Of a stretch of DNA of 64,000 nt, positions 35,655-45,475 are shown one piece after another. The stretch's first letter is position 1. Each line of letters starts with the position of its first letter. Origin of the DNA: Streptomyces shenzhenensis (GTDB lineage Bacteria; Actinomycetota; Actinomycetes; Streptomycetales; Streptomycetaceae); the NCBI RefSeq assembly GCF_003688995.1, contig NZ_PENI01000017.1, forward strand, positions 140,955 through 204,954, in the 5' to 3' direction. Both the position numbers and the translations under genes were made by a program. Under the pieces are notes generated by a model. The model worked only from the letters and a program-made list of their open reading frames with translations, was not told the origin of the DNA and ran no database searches.

Positions 35655-36782
35655 TCAGCTGAGTGACTTCAGGGCTGCCGGGTCGAACGGCTTCAGCTCG
35701 TCGAACCGGTTCCCGAGCACCTTCGCCGCCCACTGCGGGTCCTGGAGCAGCGCGCGGCCGACCGCCACCAGGTCGAACTCCTCCGCCTCCAGGCTGTCCA
35801 GCAGCCTGTCGATGCTCTGCACCGGCGCGCCCTCGCCCCGGAAGCCCTGGACGAAATCGCCGTCGAGGCCGACCGAGCCCACGGTGATGGCCGGCCTGCC
35901 GGTGAGCTTCTTGGTCCAGCCGGCCAGATTGAGGTCGGAGCCCTCGAACTCGGGGACCCAGTAACGGCGGGTGGAGGCGTGGAAGGCGTCCACACCGGCC
36001 GCGGCCAGCGGGGTCAGGACGGCCTCCAGCTCCCCGGGGGTCTCGGCGAGCCGCGCGTCGTACGCCCCCTGCTTCCACTGCGAGTAGCGGAGGACGACCG
36101 GGAAACCGGCCGAGACGCGCTCACGCACCGCGGCCACGATCTCCGCCGCGAACCGGGTCCGGGCCACCGGGTCCCCGCCGTACGCGTCGGTGCGCCGGTT
36201 GGTGCCCGCCCACAGGAACTGGTCGAGCAGATAGCCGTGGGCGCCGTGCAGTTCCACCCCGTCGAAGCCGATGCGCTCCGCGGCGGCGGCCGCGTCGGCG
36301 AAGGCGCCGATCACGGCGTCCAGGTCGGCCCGTGTCATCGCCCTGCCGGTGCCCTCGGTGCCGTCGACGCGCAGCCCCGAGGGGCCGATCGCGGGCGCGT
36401 CCGGGAACGGCGGCTGGCCCTGCTCGCGGACCATGCCGATGTGCCACAGCTGCGGGACGATCGTGCCGCCCGCCGCGTGCACCGCCTCGGTGACCCGGGC
36501 CCAGCCCGCCAGCTGCTCCGCGCCATGGAACCGGGGGATCCGGTCGCTCTGCCCGGCCGACTCGTGGCCGACGTAGGTGCCTTCGGTGATGATCAGTCCG
36601 ACGCCCGCGGCGGCGCGGCGGGCATAGTACGAGACGACGTCCTCGCCGGGGATGCCGTCCGGCGCGAACGCACGGGTCATCGGGGCCATCGCGATCCGGT
36701 TGGGGACCGTGAGCCCGTTGAGCGCGATCGGGCGGGCGAGGATCTGGGCCGCGCGGGAGGCGGGCGGGGTGGTGACGGTCAC
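35655..36782 (-). CDS. NADH:flavin oxidoreductase, old yellow enzyme family
   Basis: This 375-residue FMN-dependent TIM-barrel reductase has family features: NRIAMAPMTRAFAPDGIPGEDVVSYY at the start, GVELHGAHGYLLDQFLW in the middle (with the His pair for substrate binding), NRRTDAYGGDPVARTRF, and VGRALLQDPQWAAKVL near the end, which binds the FMN phosphate. It reduces activated alkenes or related substrates with NAD(P)H. The GTG start at 36782 has AGGAG upstream. It faces the tandem repeat array and the murQ gene. Confidence 0.92.
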   Translation of the reverse strand: MTVTTPPASRAAQILARPIALNGLTVPNRIAMAPMTRAFAPDGIPGEDVVSYYARRAAAGVGLIITEGTYVGHESAGQSDRIPRFHGAEQLAGWARVTEAVHAAGGTIVPQLWHIGMVREQGQPPFPDAPAIGPSGLRVDGTEGTGRAMTRADLDAVIGAFADAAAAAERIGFDGVELHGAHGYLLDQFLWAGTNRRTDAYGGDPVARTRFAAEIVAAVRERVSAGFPVVLRYSQWKQGAYDARLAETPGELEAVLTPLAAAGVDAFHASTRRYWVPEFEGSDLNLAGWTKKLTGRPAITVGSVGLDGDFVQGFRGEGAPVQSIDRLLDSLEAEEFDLVAVGRALLQDPQWAAKVLGNRFDELKPFDPAALKSLS

Positions 36783-36935
36783 GTGGGGGCTCCTCAGCCG
36801 GCTGCGGACTGCTCGGTATATGCACACGCATCGAGTGCATCCCTCACGGCAACCGCTCCGCCCCCCACCGCATTCCTGTCCCGCGCCTCCGACGCCCCCC
36901 GTCTCCCGAGGCCGCCGTGACGAGCCGGGACACGG

Positions 36936-36977
36936 CCGAGGGCGGCACCCCCTGGGGTCAGGGAGTGCCGCCCTCGG
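36936..36977. terminator. terminator after groEL2
   Basis: A perfect 13-bp inverted repeat (CCGAGGGCGGCAC / GTGCCGCCCTCGG) with a loop of about 16 bases begins 34 bases beyond the groEL2 stop. It is the likely end of the groEL2 transcript and could also block readthrough from the divergent side. Confidence 0.75.
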
Positions 36978-37010
36978 TACGTGGCGGACGGAACCGATCC
37001 TCGATGAGGA

Positions 37011-38633
<1,623 letters not shown>

Positions 38634-38760
38634 GTGAAGTGGTCCCTCCAGGACTGGGGGTGATTCCTTCGGACCGCGCCCGCGCCCGCGACGGACGGCT
38701 CACCGGCCTCGTGGTTCCTTGCCCCACCCGGCCTGCGGGCCTCACCGACCCGGTCCTTCG

Positions 38761-38822
38761 TTGTCACTCTCACCTTCAGAGTGCTAACGCCAATGATTAG
38801 CACTCGGCCCACCCGAGTGCAA
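38761..38822 (-). promoter_or_regulatory. CIRCE elements and promoter of groEL2
   Basis: Half-sites TTGTCACTC (38761-38769), GAGTGCTAA (38779-38787) and TTAGCACTC (38797-38805) are each separated by 9 bases. The first pair is a CIRCE operator for the HrcA repressor. Reading leftward, TTGCAC (38822-38817) and TAATCA (38799-38794) lie 17 bases apart as -35 and -10, so the third half-site falls within the promoter. Confidence 0.85.
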
Positions 38823-38915
38823 GATGCGCCCGCGACGTGGGCCCGTCGCGAGGGGTGGCGACCGGGTGACGGACGGGCCCTCGCGCGCCCCGGGCCGGGG
38901 CCGGAGCGGGCACGC

Positions 38916-38951
38916 CGAAGGGCCCGCACCCCGGGAGGTACGGGCCCTTCG
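38916..38951. terminator. terminator after the cold-shock gene
   Basis: CGAAGGGCCCG and CGGGCCCTTCG form a perfect 11-bp stem with a 14-base loop, 13 bases past the stop of the cold-shock gene. It is a strong candidate intrinsic terminator. Confidence 0.8.
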
Positions 38952-38963
38952 CGTGAAGAACGT

Positions 38964-39167
38964 TCAGGCGGTGACGCGAACCATGTCGGCCTGCGGGCCC
39001 TTCTGACCCTGCGAGATCTCGAACTCGACCCGCTGGCCCTCTTCCAGGGTGCGGTAGCCGTCCATCTGAATCGCGCTGTAGTGGACGAAGACGTCCGCAC
39101 CACCGTCGACCGCGATGAAGCCGTACCCCTTCTCCGCGTTGAACCACTTGACGGTGCCCTGAGCCAT
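38964..39167 (-). CDS. cold-shock protein, CspA type
   Basis: This classical 67-residue single-domain Csp has GTVKWFNAEKGYGFI (RNP1 region) and DVFVHYSAI (RNP2) and ends in VRVTA. It binds single-stranded nucleic acid. The ATG at 39167 gives the usual length, and an upstream in-frame codon would add ten residues. A leader of about 350 bases with several hairpins separates it from the upstream gene, as is usual for cold-regulated mRNAs. Confidence 0.94.
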   Translation of the reverse strand: MAQGTVKWFNAEKGYGFIAVDGGADVFVHYSAIQMDGYRTLEEGQRVEFEISQGQKGPQADMVRVTA

Positions 39168-39522
39168 GCCTAACTCCCCTATTACTGGCCCTTGCACAGA
39201 TCCACACTTCGCGGACCCGGGTCAGACCTCACCCCCCAAGGTTGGGGGCGTGCGCCGGAACGCGTCGACCGCGGCTGAATGTATCTGTCCAACTGCCGTC
39301 TGCAACAGGTCAATCGGACGAGAATTCTGGACGCACCCGGTCGGGAATCTGCCGAGAATTCACCAGAATTCAGGGCAAGTCGGGCTCCACATAAGGAGCA
39401 AAAGCCACGAAGAACGCGGGGAGTTTGGCGACTTCTTGGCGGGTGCACGGATTGAATCCGGGGCTTGCGCCCCGGAGACCGGGAGCGCGTTCCCCAACTC
39501 TACCGCGCTCAACCCCGCAGAA
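39168..39522 (-). other. long leader region with predicted RNA structure
   Basis: On the minus strand upstream of the cold-shock gene, CCGGGGC-GCAA-GCCCCGG (39475-39458, perfect stem with a GCAA tetraloop) and GAGCGCG/CGCGCTC (39510-39483) form hairpins. A short palindrome, CGGATTGAATCCG, lies nearby. AT-rich stretches with GAATTC follow. The region may be a structured 5' leader or a small RNA. Nothing conclusive is visible. Confidence 0.4.
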
Positions 39523-39555
39523 TTGCCCCCTCCGCTTCTCTCACGGAGGGGGCAA
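39523..39555. terminator. terminator after moaD
   Basis: TTGCCCCCTCCG and CGGAGGGGGCAA form a perfect 12-bp stem with a 9-base loop, about 45 bases beyond the stop of the thrC-moaD operon. This is a strong intrinsic terminator. Confidence 0.8.
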
Positions 39556-39600
39556 TCGGATGAACAGTCGGTAACCGAGGTTACCGAAGGTAAGGGACCG

Positions 39601-39876
39601 TCAGCCGCCGGCCACGGCCGGAATGATGGACACGCCCGCGCCGTCCGGCGTCACCGTCTCCAGGCCCTGCTCGAAGCGGACGTCGTCGTCGTTGACGTAC
39701 ACGTTGACGAAGCGGCGCAGCTTGCCCTGGTCGTCCAGCACGCGCGCGGCGATGCCGGTGTGGTTCTGCTCCAGGTCGGCGATGACCTCCGCGAGGTTGG
39801 CGCCCTCGGCGCTCACCTCGGCCCGGCCGCCCGTGTAGGTGCGCAGGATGGTGGGGATGCGAACGGTCACGCTCAT
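39601..39876 (-). CDS. MoaD/ThiS family sulfur carrier protein
   Basis: This is a 91-residue beta-grasp protein ending in the diglycine tail (PAVAGG), which is activated to a thiocarboxylate for sulfur transfer. Its sequence has the pattern of MoaD/ThiS proteins (RIPTILRTYTGGRAEV, FVNVYVNDDDVRF). Its ATG overlaps the thrC stop (ATGA), so the two are translationally coupled. In this setting it is unlikely to serve molybdopterin synthesis. The shared SAM riboswitch suggests that it supplies sulfur to the threonine-synthase-like partner, which is an inference. Confidence 0.9.
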   Translation of the reverse strand: MSVTVRIPTILRTYTGGRAEVSAEGANLAEVIADLEQNHTGIAARVLDDQGKLRRFVNVYVNDDDVRFEQGLETVTPDGAGVSIIPAVAGG

Positions 39877-41156
39877 GCGAGGCCAGCCTCTCGGAAGGAG
39901 TCCAGGTTCGGGCGGATGGTGGCGGTGGGGCCGGTGCCGGCCACCGCGTCGAGGGTCTTGAGGCCGTCGCCGGTGTTGAGGACGACCGTGGTGAGCGCGG
40001 GGTCGAGGACACCGTCGTCGATCAGCTTCTTCGTCACGCCCACGGTGACACCGCCGGCCGTCTCCGCGAAGATGCCCTCGGTCCGGGCCAGCAGCTTGAT
40101 CGCGTCGACGACCTGCTCGTCCGTCACATCCTCCACGGCACCGCCGGTGCGGCGGGCGATGTCGAGGACGTAGGGGCCGTCGGCCGGGTTGCCGATCGCC
40201 AGGGACTTGGCGATCGTGTTCGGCTTCTGCGGGCGGACCACGTCGTGACCGGCCTTGAACGCGGTGGACACCGGCGAGCAGCCCTCGGCCTGCGCACCGA
40301 AGATCTTGTACGGCCGGTCCTCGACGAGGCCCAGCGCGATCAGTTCCCGCAGCCCCTTGTCGATCTTGGTGAGCTGGGACCCTGAGGCGATCGGGACGAC
40401 GAGCTGGTCGGGCAGCCGCCAGCCGAGCTGCTCGCAGATCTCGTACGCCAGGGTCTTGGAGCCCTCCGCGTAGTACGGCCGCAGGTTGACGTTGACGAAG
40501 CCCCAGCCCTCGCCGGCCGGGTCGCCGATCAGCTCGGAGCAGAAGCGGTTCACGTCGTCGTAGTTGCCCTCGATGCCGACGAGCTCACCGCCGTAGATCG
40601 CGGCCATGACGACCTTGCCCTGCTCCAGGTCGTAGGGGATGAACACACAGGAGCGGAGGCCGGACCGGGCCGCCGCGGCGCCGACGGCCCCGGCGAGGTT
40701 GCCGGTCGAGGAGCAGGACAGGGTCGTGAAGCCGAAGGCGCGCGCCGCCTCCAGCGCCTGGGCGACCACCCGGTCCTTGAAGGAGTGCGTCGGGTTGCCG
40801 GAGTCGTCCTTCACGTACAGGCCGCCGGTGACGCCCAGTTCGCGGGCCAGGTTGTCGGCCTGGACCAGCTTGGTCCAGCCCGGGTTCAGGTTGGGCTTCT
40901 CGGCCACGTCCGCGGGGACGGGCAGGAGCGGCGCATAGCGCCAGATGTTCGCGGGTCCCGCCTCGATCGTGCGGCGCAGTTCCTCGGTGTCGTACGCCGA
41001 GAAGTCGTACGCGATCTCCAGCGGGCCGAAACACTCCTCGCAGGCGAACAGCGGTCCGAGCGGCACCCGGTGACCGCACTCGCGGCAGCTCAGGGCGGCG
41101 GCGGGACCGAGGTCCACAGACTTCTTCGCGGTGCTTGCAACGGTCTGCACAGCCAT
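39873..41156 (-). CDS. thrC: threonine synthase (PLP-dependent)
   Basis: This 427-residue PLP enzyme has the internal Lys in HSFKDRVVAQALEAARAFGF, the phosphate-binding STGNLAGAVGAAAARSG loop, and an N-terminal zinc-ribbon-like extension (LSCRECGHRVPLGPLFACEECFGPL) with four Cys. It would convert O-phosphohomoserine to threonine. The S-box leader and the coupled sulfur-carrier gene raise the possibility of a sulfur-incorporating reaction. The ATG at 41156 lies downstream of the riboswitch. Confidence 0.9.
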   Translation of the reverse strand: MAVQTVASTAKKSVDLGPAAALSCRECGHRVPLGPLFACEECFGPLEIAYDFSAYDTEELRRTIEAGPANIWRYAPLLPVPADVAEKPNLNPGWTKLVQADNLARELGVTGGLYVKDDSGNPTHSFKDRVVAQALEAARAFGFTTLSCSSTGNLAGAVGAAAARSGLRSCVFIPYDLEQGKVVMAAIYGGELVGIEGNYDDVNRFCSELIGDPAGEGWGFVNVNLRPYYAEGSKTLAYEICEQLGWRLPDQLVVPIASGSQLTKIDKGLRELIALGLVEDRPYKIFGAQAEGCSPVSTAFKAGHDVVRPQKPNTIAKSLAIGNPADGPYVLDIARRTGGAVEDVTDEQVVDAIKLLARTEGIFAETAGGVTVGVTKKLIDDGVLDPALTTVVLNTGDGLKTLDAVAGTGPTATIRPNLDSFREAGLA

Positions 41157-41193
41157 GTGAGGCGAGGCCCTTTCTCCTCATCTTCCTCACGAC

Positions 41194-41337
41194 GCATCTC
41201 GCCGTGAGACGGATTTGGCACCTTCCCTAGCCGGGAGCCTCGCGGAAACGATCGGATGGCGCTGCGATCGGTACGAGTGCCGGCTGGAGGGTTGCCGGGG
41301 CTTCATCGGGCCGTGTCCCTCTGCCCCTCTGGATGAG
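41194..41337 (-). promoter_or_regulatory. SAM-I (S-box) riboswitch
   Basis: The minus strand carries the SAM-I core: CTCATCCAGAG at the 5' end (41337 down), then a GGGCAGAGGGA segment, GATGAAGCCCCGGCAACC, later GCTAGGGAAGGTGCCAAATCC, and CTCACGGCGAGATG. These are the conserved P1, P2, K-turn and P3/P4 elements. The aptamer lies directly upstream of thrC. Limits are approximate. Confidence 0.85.
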
Positions 41338-41497
41338 CTGTATGCGGTTGTGAACGCCGACGACCCCCGACATGCGATGGTCATCCGCGTTGTTCAAGAC
41401 TGTAACCGAAGGCCAGGACAGTTGAGATAGTCGTCCGAACCGCGAGATGGATCACACCTGCACCAGAAGTGATCACGACAGTGAGGAGCAGCTGACT

Positions 41498-42442
41498 GTG
41501 CTGGAAGAAGTCGAGCGCTGGCTGGCCACCCGCTCCTGGTCCGTGACCGACCGCCCGCTGCACAAGATCCTCGCCGCGAAACAGCGTACGGGCCGGTCGG
41601 TGTCCGTCGTGCTGCCCGCGCTCAACGAGGAGGAGACGGTCGGCGACATCGTCGCCGTCATCCGGCACGACCTCATGCGGCAGGCGCCGCTGGTCGACGA
41701 GATCGTCGTCGTCGACTCGGGGTCCACCGACCGCACCTCCGAGGTGGCCGCCGCGGCGGGCGCCCGGGTGGTGCACCGCGACGCCATCCTGCCGCGGCTG
41801 CCCGCCGCGCCCGGCAAGGGCGAGGTCCTGTGGCGCTCGCTGCTGGTCACCGGCGGGGACATCGTCTGTTTCGTCGACGCGGACCTGCGGGAGTTCTCCG
41901 CCGACTTCGTCACCGGGATCGTGGGCCCGCTGCTCACCGACCCGGACGTCGACCTGGTCAAGGCCATGTACGACCGCCCGCTGGCCGGCGCGGCCGGTCA
42001 GGGCGGCCGGGTCACCGAGCTGATGGCCCGCCCGCTGCTCAATATGCACTGGCCGCAGCTGGCCGGTTTCGTGCAGCCGCTCGGCGGCGAGTACGCGGCC
42101 CGCCGCTCCCTGCTGGAGCAGCTGCCGTTCCCCGTCGGATACGGCGTCGAGCTGGGCATGCTGGTCGACGCCCTGCACCTGGTGGGCCTGAACTCCCTCG
42201 CCCAGGTCGATGTCGGTGTGCGCAAGCACCGGCACCAGGACGGGCAGGCGCTGGGCCGGATGGCCGCCGCGATCTACCGCACCGCCCAGCTGCGGCTGGC
42301 CCGCGGGCACCTGGTGCGGCCCTCCCTCACCCAGTTCGAACGGGGCGAGGACGGCTTCGAGCCGCGCACCCACCCGGTGGACACCGAGGAGCGGCCGCCC
42401 ATGGTGGAGATCGCTGAGTACGCCGCCCGCCGGGTGGCCTGA
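41498..42442 (+). CDS. gpgS: glucosyl-3-phosphoglycerate synthase
   Basis: This 314-residue GT81-type enzyme makes glucosyl-3-phosphoglycerate from a nucleotide-glucose and 3-phosphoglycerate, on the way to glucosylglycerate compatible solutes. Motifs: VSVVLPALNEEETVGDIV (nucleotide-binding), DEIVVVDSGSTDRTSEVA, VDADLREF (DxD-type), and HRHQDGQALGRMAAAI toward the C-terminus. The GTG at 41498 has GAGGAG upstream. An ATG at 41447 is also in frame. It precedes otsA in the same direction. Confidence 0.88.
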   Translation: MLEEVERWLATRSWSVTDRPLHKILAAKQRTGRSVSVVLPALNEEETVGDIVAVIRHDLMRQAPLVDEIVVVDSGSTDRTSEVAAAAGARVVHRDAILPRLPAAPGKGEVLWRSLLVTGGDIVCFVDADLREFSADFVTGIVGPLLTDPDVDLVKAMYDRPLAGAAGQGGRVTELMARPLLNMHWPQLAGFVQPLGGEYAARRSLLEQLPFPVGYGVELGMLVDALHLVGLNSLAQVDVGVRKHRHQDGQALGRMAAAIYRTAQLRLARGHLVRPSLTQFERGEDGFEPRTHPVDTEERPPMVEIAEYAARRVA

Positions 42443-42523
42443 AGCCGAAGCCGGGCCGGGCCCGGCCCACCCGGGAGCGGACCGTACGTTTGAGCGTTTC
42501 CGGGCCGGGCTAGGTTGAGGCGT

Positions 42524-43930
42524 ATGGCTTCCACGCAGGGTGCTGCCCAGGTGCTGGTCGCGTCCAACCGCGGCCCGGTCTCGTACACCGGCCAGCAGGA
42601 CGGCTCGCTGGTCGCCAGGCGGGGCGGCGGCGGACTGGTCTCCGGGCTCTCGGCGATCGGGTCCGACGCGGACGCGCTGTGGGTGTGCGCGGCGCTGTCC
42701 GACGGTGACCGCGAGGCGGTGCGCCGCGGGGTCGGCGAGCCCGGCGTGCGGATGCTGGACATTCCGGCCGACGTGCACGCCGACGCCTACAACGGCATCG
42801 CCAACTCGGTGCTGTGGTTCGTGCACCACATGCTCTACCAGACGCCGCTGGAGCCGGTCTTCGACGCGGAGTTCCGGCGGCAGTGGGCTTCGTACCAAGC
42901 CTACAACCGGGCGTTCGCCGAGGCGCTGGCCCAGGAGGCGGCCGAGGGCGCGGCGGTCGTCGTGCAGGACTACCACCTGGCGCTGGCGCCCCGGATGCTC
43001 CGGCAGCTCCGCCCCGACCTGCGCATCGGCCACTTCTCGCACACCCCGTGGGCGCCGCCGGACTACTTCCGGCTGCTGCCCGACGACATCGCGGCCGAGC
43101 TGCTCGCCGGGATCCTCGGCGCGGACCGCGCGGCGTTCCTCACCCGGCGCTGGGCCGACGCCTTCACCGACTGCTGCCACGCCGTCCTCGGGCCCGGCAT
43201 CCCGTCCGGCACCCGCGTCGGCGTGCACGGGCTGGGCGCCGACGCGGACTTCCTGCGGGGGCGCGCGCACGAGCCGGACGTGGCCGAGCGGATGACGGCG
43301 CTGCGGACGGAGATCGGCGCGGGCCGCAGGGCGATCGTGCGGGTGGACCGCACGGAGCTGTCCAAGAACATCGTGCGCGGGCTGCTGGCGTACCGGCAGT
43401 TGCTGGCGGACCGCCCGGAGTGGCGCGAGCGGGTCGTGCACGTCGCCTTCGCCTACCCCTCGCGCCAGGACCTGGCCGTGTACCGGGACTACACGGCCGC
43501 GGTGCAGCGTGTCGCGGAGGAGATCAACGCCGAGTACGGGACGGCGGGTTGGACGCCGGTGCTGCTGCATGTCGAGGACGACTTCGCGCGCTCGCTGGCC
43601 GCCTACCGGCTGGCCGACGTGGCCCTGGTCAACCCCATCCGGGACGGCATGAACCTGGTCGCCAAGGAGGTGCCGGTCGTCTCCGACGAGGGCTGTGTGC
43701 TGGTGCTGTCCCGGGAGGCCGGGGCGTACGAGGAGCTGGGCGCGGACGCGATCACCGTCAACCCGTACGACATCGGGGGCACCGCGGACGCCCTGCACCG
43801 GGCGCTCACCCTGCCGGCGGACGAGCGGGCCGAGCGGACGAAGCGGCTGATCGCCGCGGCCACGGCGCTGCCGCCTGCCCAGTGGTTCCTGGACCAGCTG
43901 CACGCCCTCCAGGCCGGTCAGGCCGGCTGA
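42524..43930 (+). CDS. otsA: trehalose-6-phosphate synthase
   Basis: This 468-residue GT20 enzyme makes trehalose-6-phosphate from UDP-glucose and glucose-6-phosphate. Residues of the family are present: VASNRGPVSY and GGLVSGL near the start, VQDYHLALAPRML, HTPWAPPDYF, IVRVDRTELSKN (Arg and Lys for phosphate binding) and NPIRDGMNLVAKE (Asp and Glu for UDP-sugar). GAGG precedes the ATG. It is convergent with otsB, overlapping by 13 bases. Confidence 0.94.
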   Translation: MASTQGAAQVLVASNRGPVSYTGQQDGSLVARRGGGGLVSGLSAIGSDADALWVCAALSDGDREAVRRGVGEPGVRMLDIPADVHADAYNGIANSVLWFVHHMLYQTPLEPVFDAEFRRQWASYQAYNRAFAEALAQEAAEGAAVVVQDYHLALAPRMLRQLRPDLRIGHFSHTPWAPPDYFRLLPDDIAAELLAGILGADRAAFLTRRWADAFTDCCHAVLGPGIPSGTRVGVHGLGADADFLRGRAHEPDVAERMTALRTEIGAGRRAIVRVDRTELSKNIVRGLLAYRQLLADRPEWRERVVHVAFAYPSRQDLAVYRDYTAAVQRVAEEINAEYGTAGWTPVLLHVEDDFARSLAAYRLADVALVNPIRDGMNLVAKEVPVVSDEGCVLVLSREAGAYEELGADAITVNPYDIGGTADALHRALTLPADERAERTKRLIAAATALPPAQWFLDQLHALQAGQAG

Positions 43931-44784
43931 CCGGCGAGCGTCCGCAGCAGCCGCACCACCCCGGCCGGGCCGTCCACCACCAGGTCGGCGCGCTCGGCGA
44001 GTTCGGTCACCTCGCTGCTGCCGCTGCACACCAGCAGCCCGGGCACGCCGTCGGAGCGGAGCTTGTCGACGGCCGCGAAGGCGGGGAGGTCGCCGAGGTC
44101 GTCGCCGGCGTACAGCACGGATTCGGCGCCGATCTCGCGGACGTACTCCAGCAGGGCGACGCCCTTGTCCATGCCGGGCGGGCGCAGTTCGAGGACCAGG
44201 CGGCCCGGCTCGACGATCAGACCGTGCCGGGTGGCGAGGTCGGCGAGGGGGCCGTGCAGTGCCTCGAACGCGGCCTGCGGGTCCTCGGCGCGGCGGGTGT
44301 GCACGGCGACGGCCCGCCCCTTCTCTTCGATCCAGGTGCCCCGCCAGGCGCCGATCCGGTCGAGAAAGCCCGGCAGTTCGGCGCGGACGGCGGCGACGCC
44401 GGGGTGCGGGGCGGGGGCGCTGACGGTGCCGCTGACCGCGTCCCAGCGTTCGGCGCCGTAGTGGCCGAGGACGACGAGGTGCTCCAGGCCGGGTACGCCC
44501 GCGAAGCCGCCGTAGCGGACCGCGACCCCGGCGGGGCGTCCGGTGACCACCGCGACGGAGGCCACCTTCGGGGCGAGGGCGGCGAGCGCGGGTACGGCGT
44601 CCGGGTGCGCGCGGGCCTGCTCGGGGTCGGCCACGATCGGCGCGAGCGTCCCGTCGAAGTCGAGGCCGATCACCGCGGTGCGCGGCCGCGCGAGCAGTGC
44701 GGCGAGCCCGTCCCGCCCGGCCTGGGTCACGGGCACCGGAATCCCGCCCTGAGACCCGGCCGAGCCCGTCCTATGAGTGCCCAT
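43918..44784 (-). CDS. otsB: trehalose-6-phosphate phosphatase
   Basis: This 288-residue HAD phosphatase of the TPP family starts its core with LDFDGTLAPIVADPEQA (motif I, nucleophile Asp). It has VVTGRPAGVAVRY (motif II), EEKGRAVAVHTR and LVLELRPPGMDKG, and YAGDDLGDLPAF (motif III/IV). It removes phosphate from trehalose-6-phosphate to give trehalose. It lies tail-to-tail with otsA, overlapping by 13 bases, so the two are not one operon. Confidence 0.93.
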   Translation of the reverse strand: MGTHRTGSAGSQGGIPVPVTQAGRDGLAALLARPRTAVIGLDFDGTLAPIVADPEQARAHPDAVPALAALAPKVASVAVVTGRPAGVAVRYGGFAGVPGLEHLVVLGHYGAERWDAVSGTVSAPAPHPGVAAVRAELPGFLDRIGAWRGTWIEEKGRAVAVHTRRAEDPQAAFEALHGPLADLATRHGLIVEPGRLVLELRPPGMDKGVALLEYVREIGAESVLYAGDDLGDLPAFAAVDKLRSDGVPGLLVCSGSSEVTELAERADLVVDGPAGVVRLLRTLAGQPA

Positions 44785-44859
44785 ACTCCCGACCCTATCC
44801 ACCCACCCCCTCCCCCACGCCCCACACCCACAAAGCAACTGAGCCGGGACCTCCGCACC

Positions 44860-45100
44860 ACAGACGGCTACAGCGCCGCGTCCGGCTACAGCACCGCAGG
44901 CGGGTCCATCGCCACGGCAGGTTCAGCACCGCAGGCGGCTACAGCGCCGCGCGCGACCTGAGCACCACTCCCGGTCGCAGCGACGGGCGCGGCTTCAGCG
45001 CCGCAGGCGAGTACAGCGCTGCGCGCGGCCTAAGCGCCCCGTCCGGCCACAACGACCGGTGCGGCTTCAGCGCCGCAGGTGGTCGGCGGCCTCGGTGTCT
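44860..45100. repeat. degenerate repeats of a CAGCGCCGC type
   Basis: Between otsB and the DUF3263 gene lie many imperfect copies of GGCTACAGCGCCGC / GGCTTCAGCGCCGCAGG. They form a simple degenerate repeat and do not seem to be coding. The remainder of this roughly 360-base gap shows nothing. Confidence 0.5.
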
Positions 45101-45144
45101 TGGCCCTCGGCACCCGCGCCCGGTGCGCTCTGGCTCGGTGAAGG

Positions 45145-45387
45145 TCAGTGTTGGGTTCGGTGGGTTTCGCGGAGGCGGCGTAGGCGGTTGACTGTCACCG
45201 GGTCGTGGGACAGGGCGCGCTCGTCGTCCAGCAGGGCGTTCAGGAGCTGGTAGTAGCGGACCGGGGCCAGGCCCAGTTCCTCGCGTATCGCCCGCTCCTT
45301 GGCGCCGGGTCCCGGAAAGCCCCGGCGCTCCAGCGCGAGGATGCCCTGTTCGCGGGGGCCCAGCTCATGGCGGTCGTCCGGTTCCAT
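45145..45387 (-). CDS. DUF3263 family protein
   Basis: This 80-residue helical protein matches the DUF3263 family: LGPREQGILALERRGFPGPGAKERAIREELGLAPVRYYQLLNALL, with an HTH-like end. It may bind DNA. It is divergent from nagK, and the 88-base gap contains the DasR-type site, so both genes could be controlled from it. Confidence 0.88.
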   Translation of the reverse strand: MEPDDRHELGPREQGILALERRGFPGPGAKERAIREELGLAPVRYYQLLNALLDDERALSHDPVTVNRLRRLRETHRTQH

Positions 45388-45431
45388 GCGTGCACCGTAA
45401 CGCCGGGCACCGACAGCGACTCAGCGGCGTA

Positions 45432-45447
45432 AGTGGACTAGACCTCT
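45432..45447. promoter_or_regulatory. DasR-responsive element before nagK-nagA
   Basis: AGTGGACTAGACCTCT matches the DasR box in reverse orientation (complement AGAGGTCTAGTCCACT, 13 of 16 or better). It lies 29-44 bases upstream of the GTG start of nagK. DasR is the known repressor of GlcNAc use in Streptomyces, so this site is well placed. Confidence 0.75.
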
Positions 45448-45475
45448 TATGGGTCCGCGGTCCACACTGTTCCCC

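Noticed and set aside
39420..39520. tRNA-like sequence on the minus strand, with GGTAGAG and a TTCAATC loop
   Set aside because: The acceptor stem has only five pairs and the T stem does not pair, so no cloverleaf forms. It is treated as a structured leader.
41381..44029. Long minus-strand frame opposite gpgS and otsA
   Set aside because: Its composition is that of a shadow frame, and the plus strand encodes both enzymes with all catalytic motifs.
44697..45191. Reading frame of GYSAAGGYSTA-like repeats
   Set aside because: It is a translation of degenerate DNA repeats between otsB and the DUF3263 gene. There is no start with a ribosome site.
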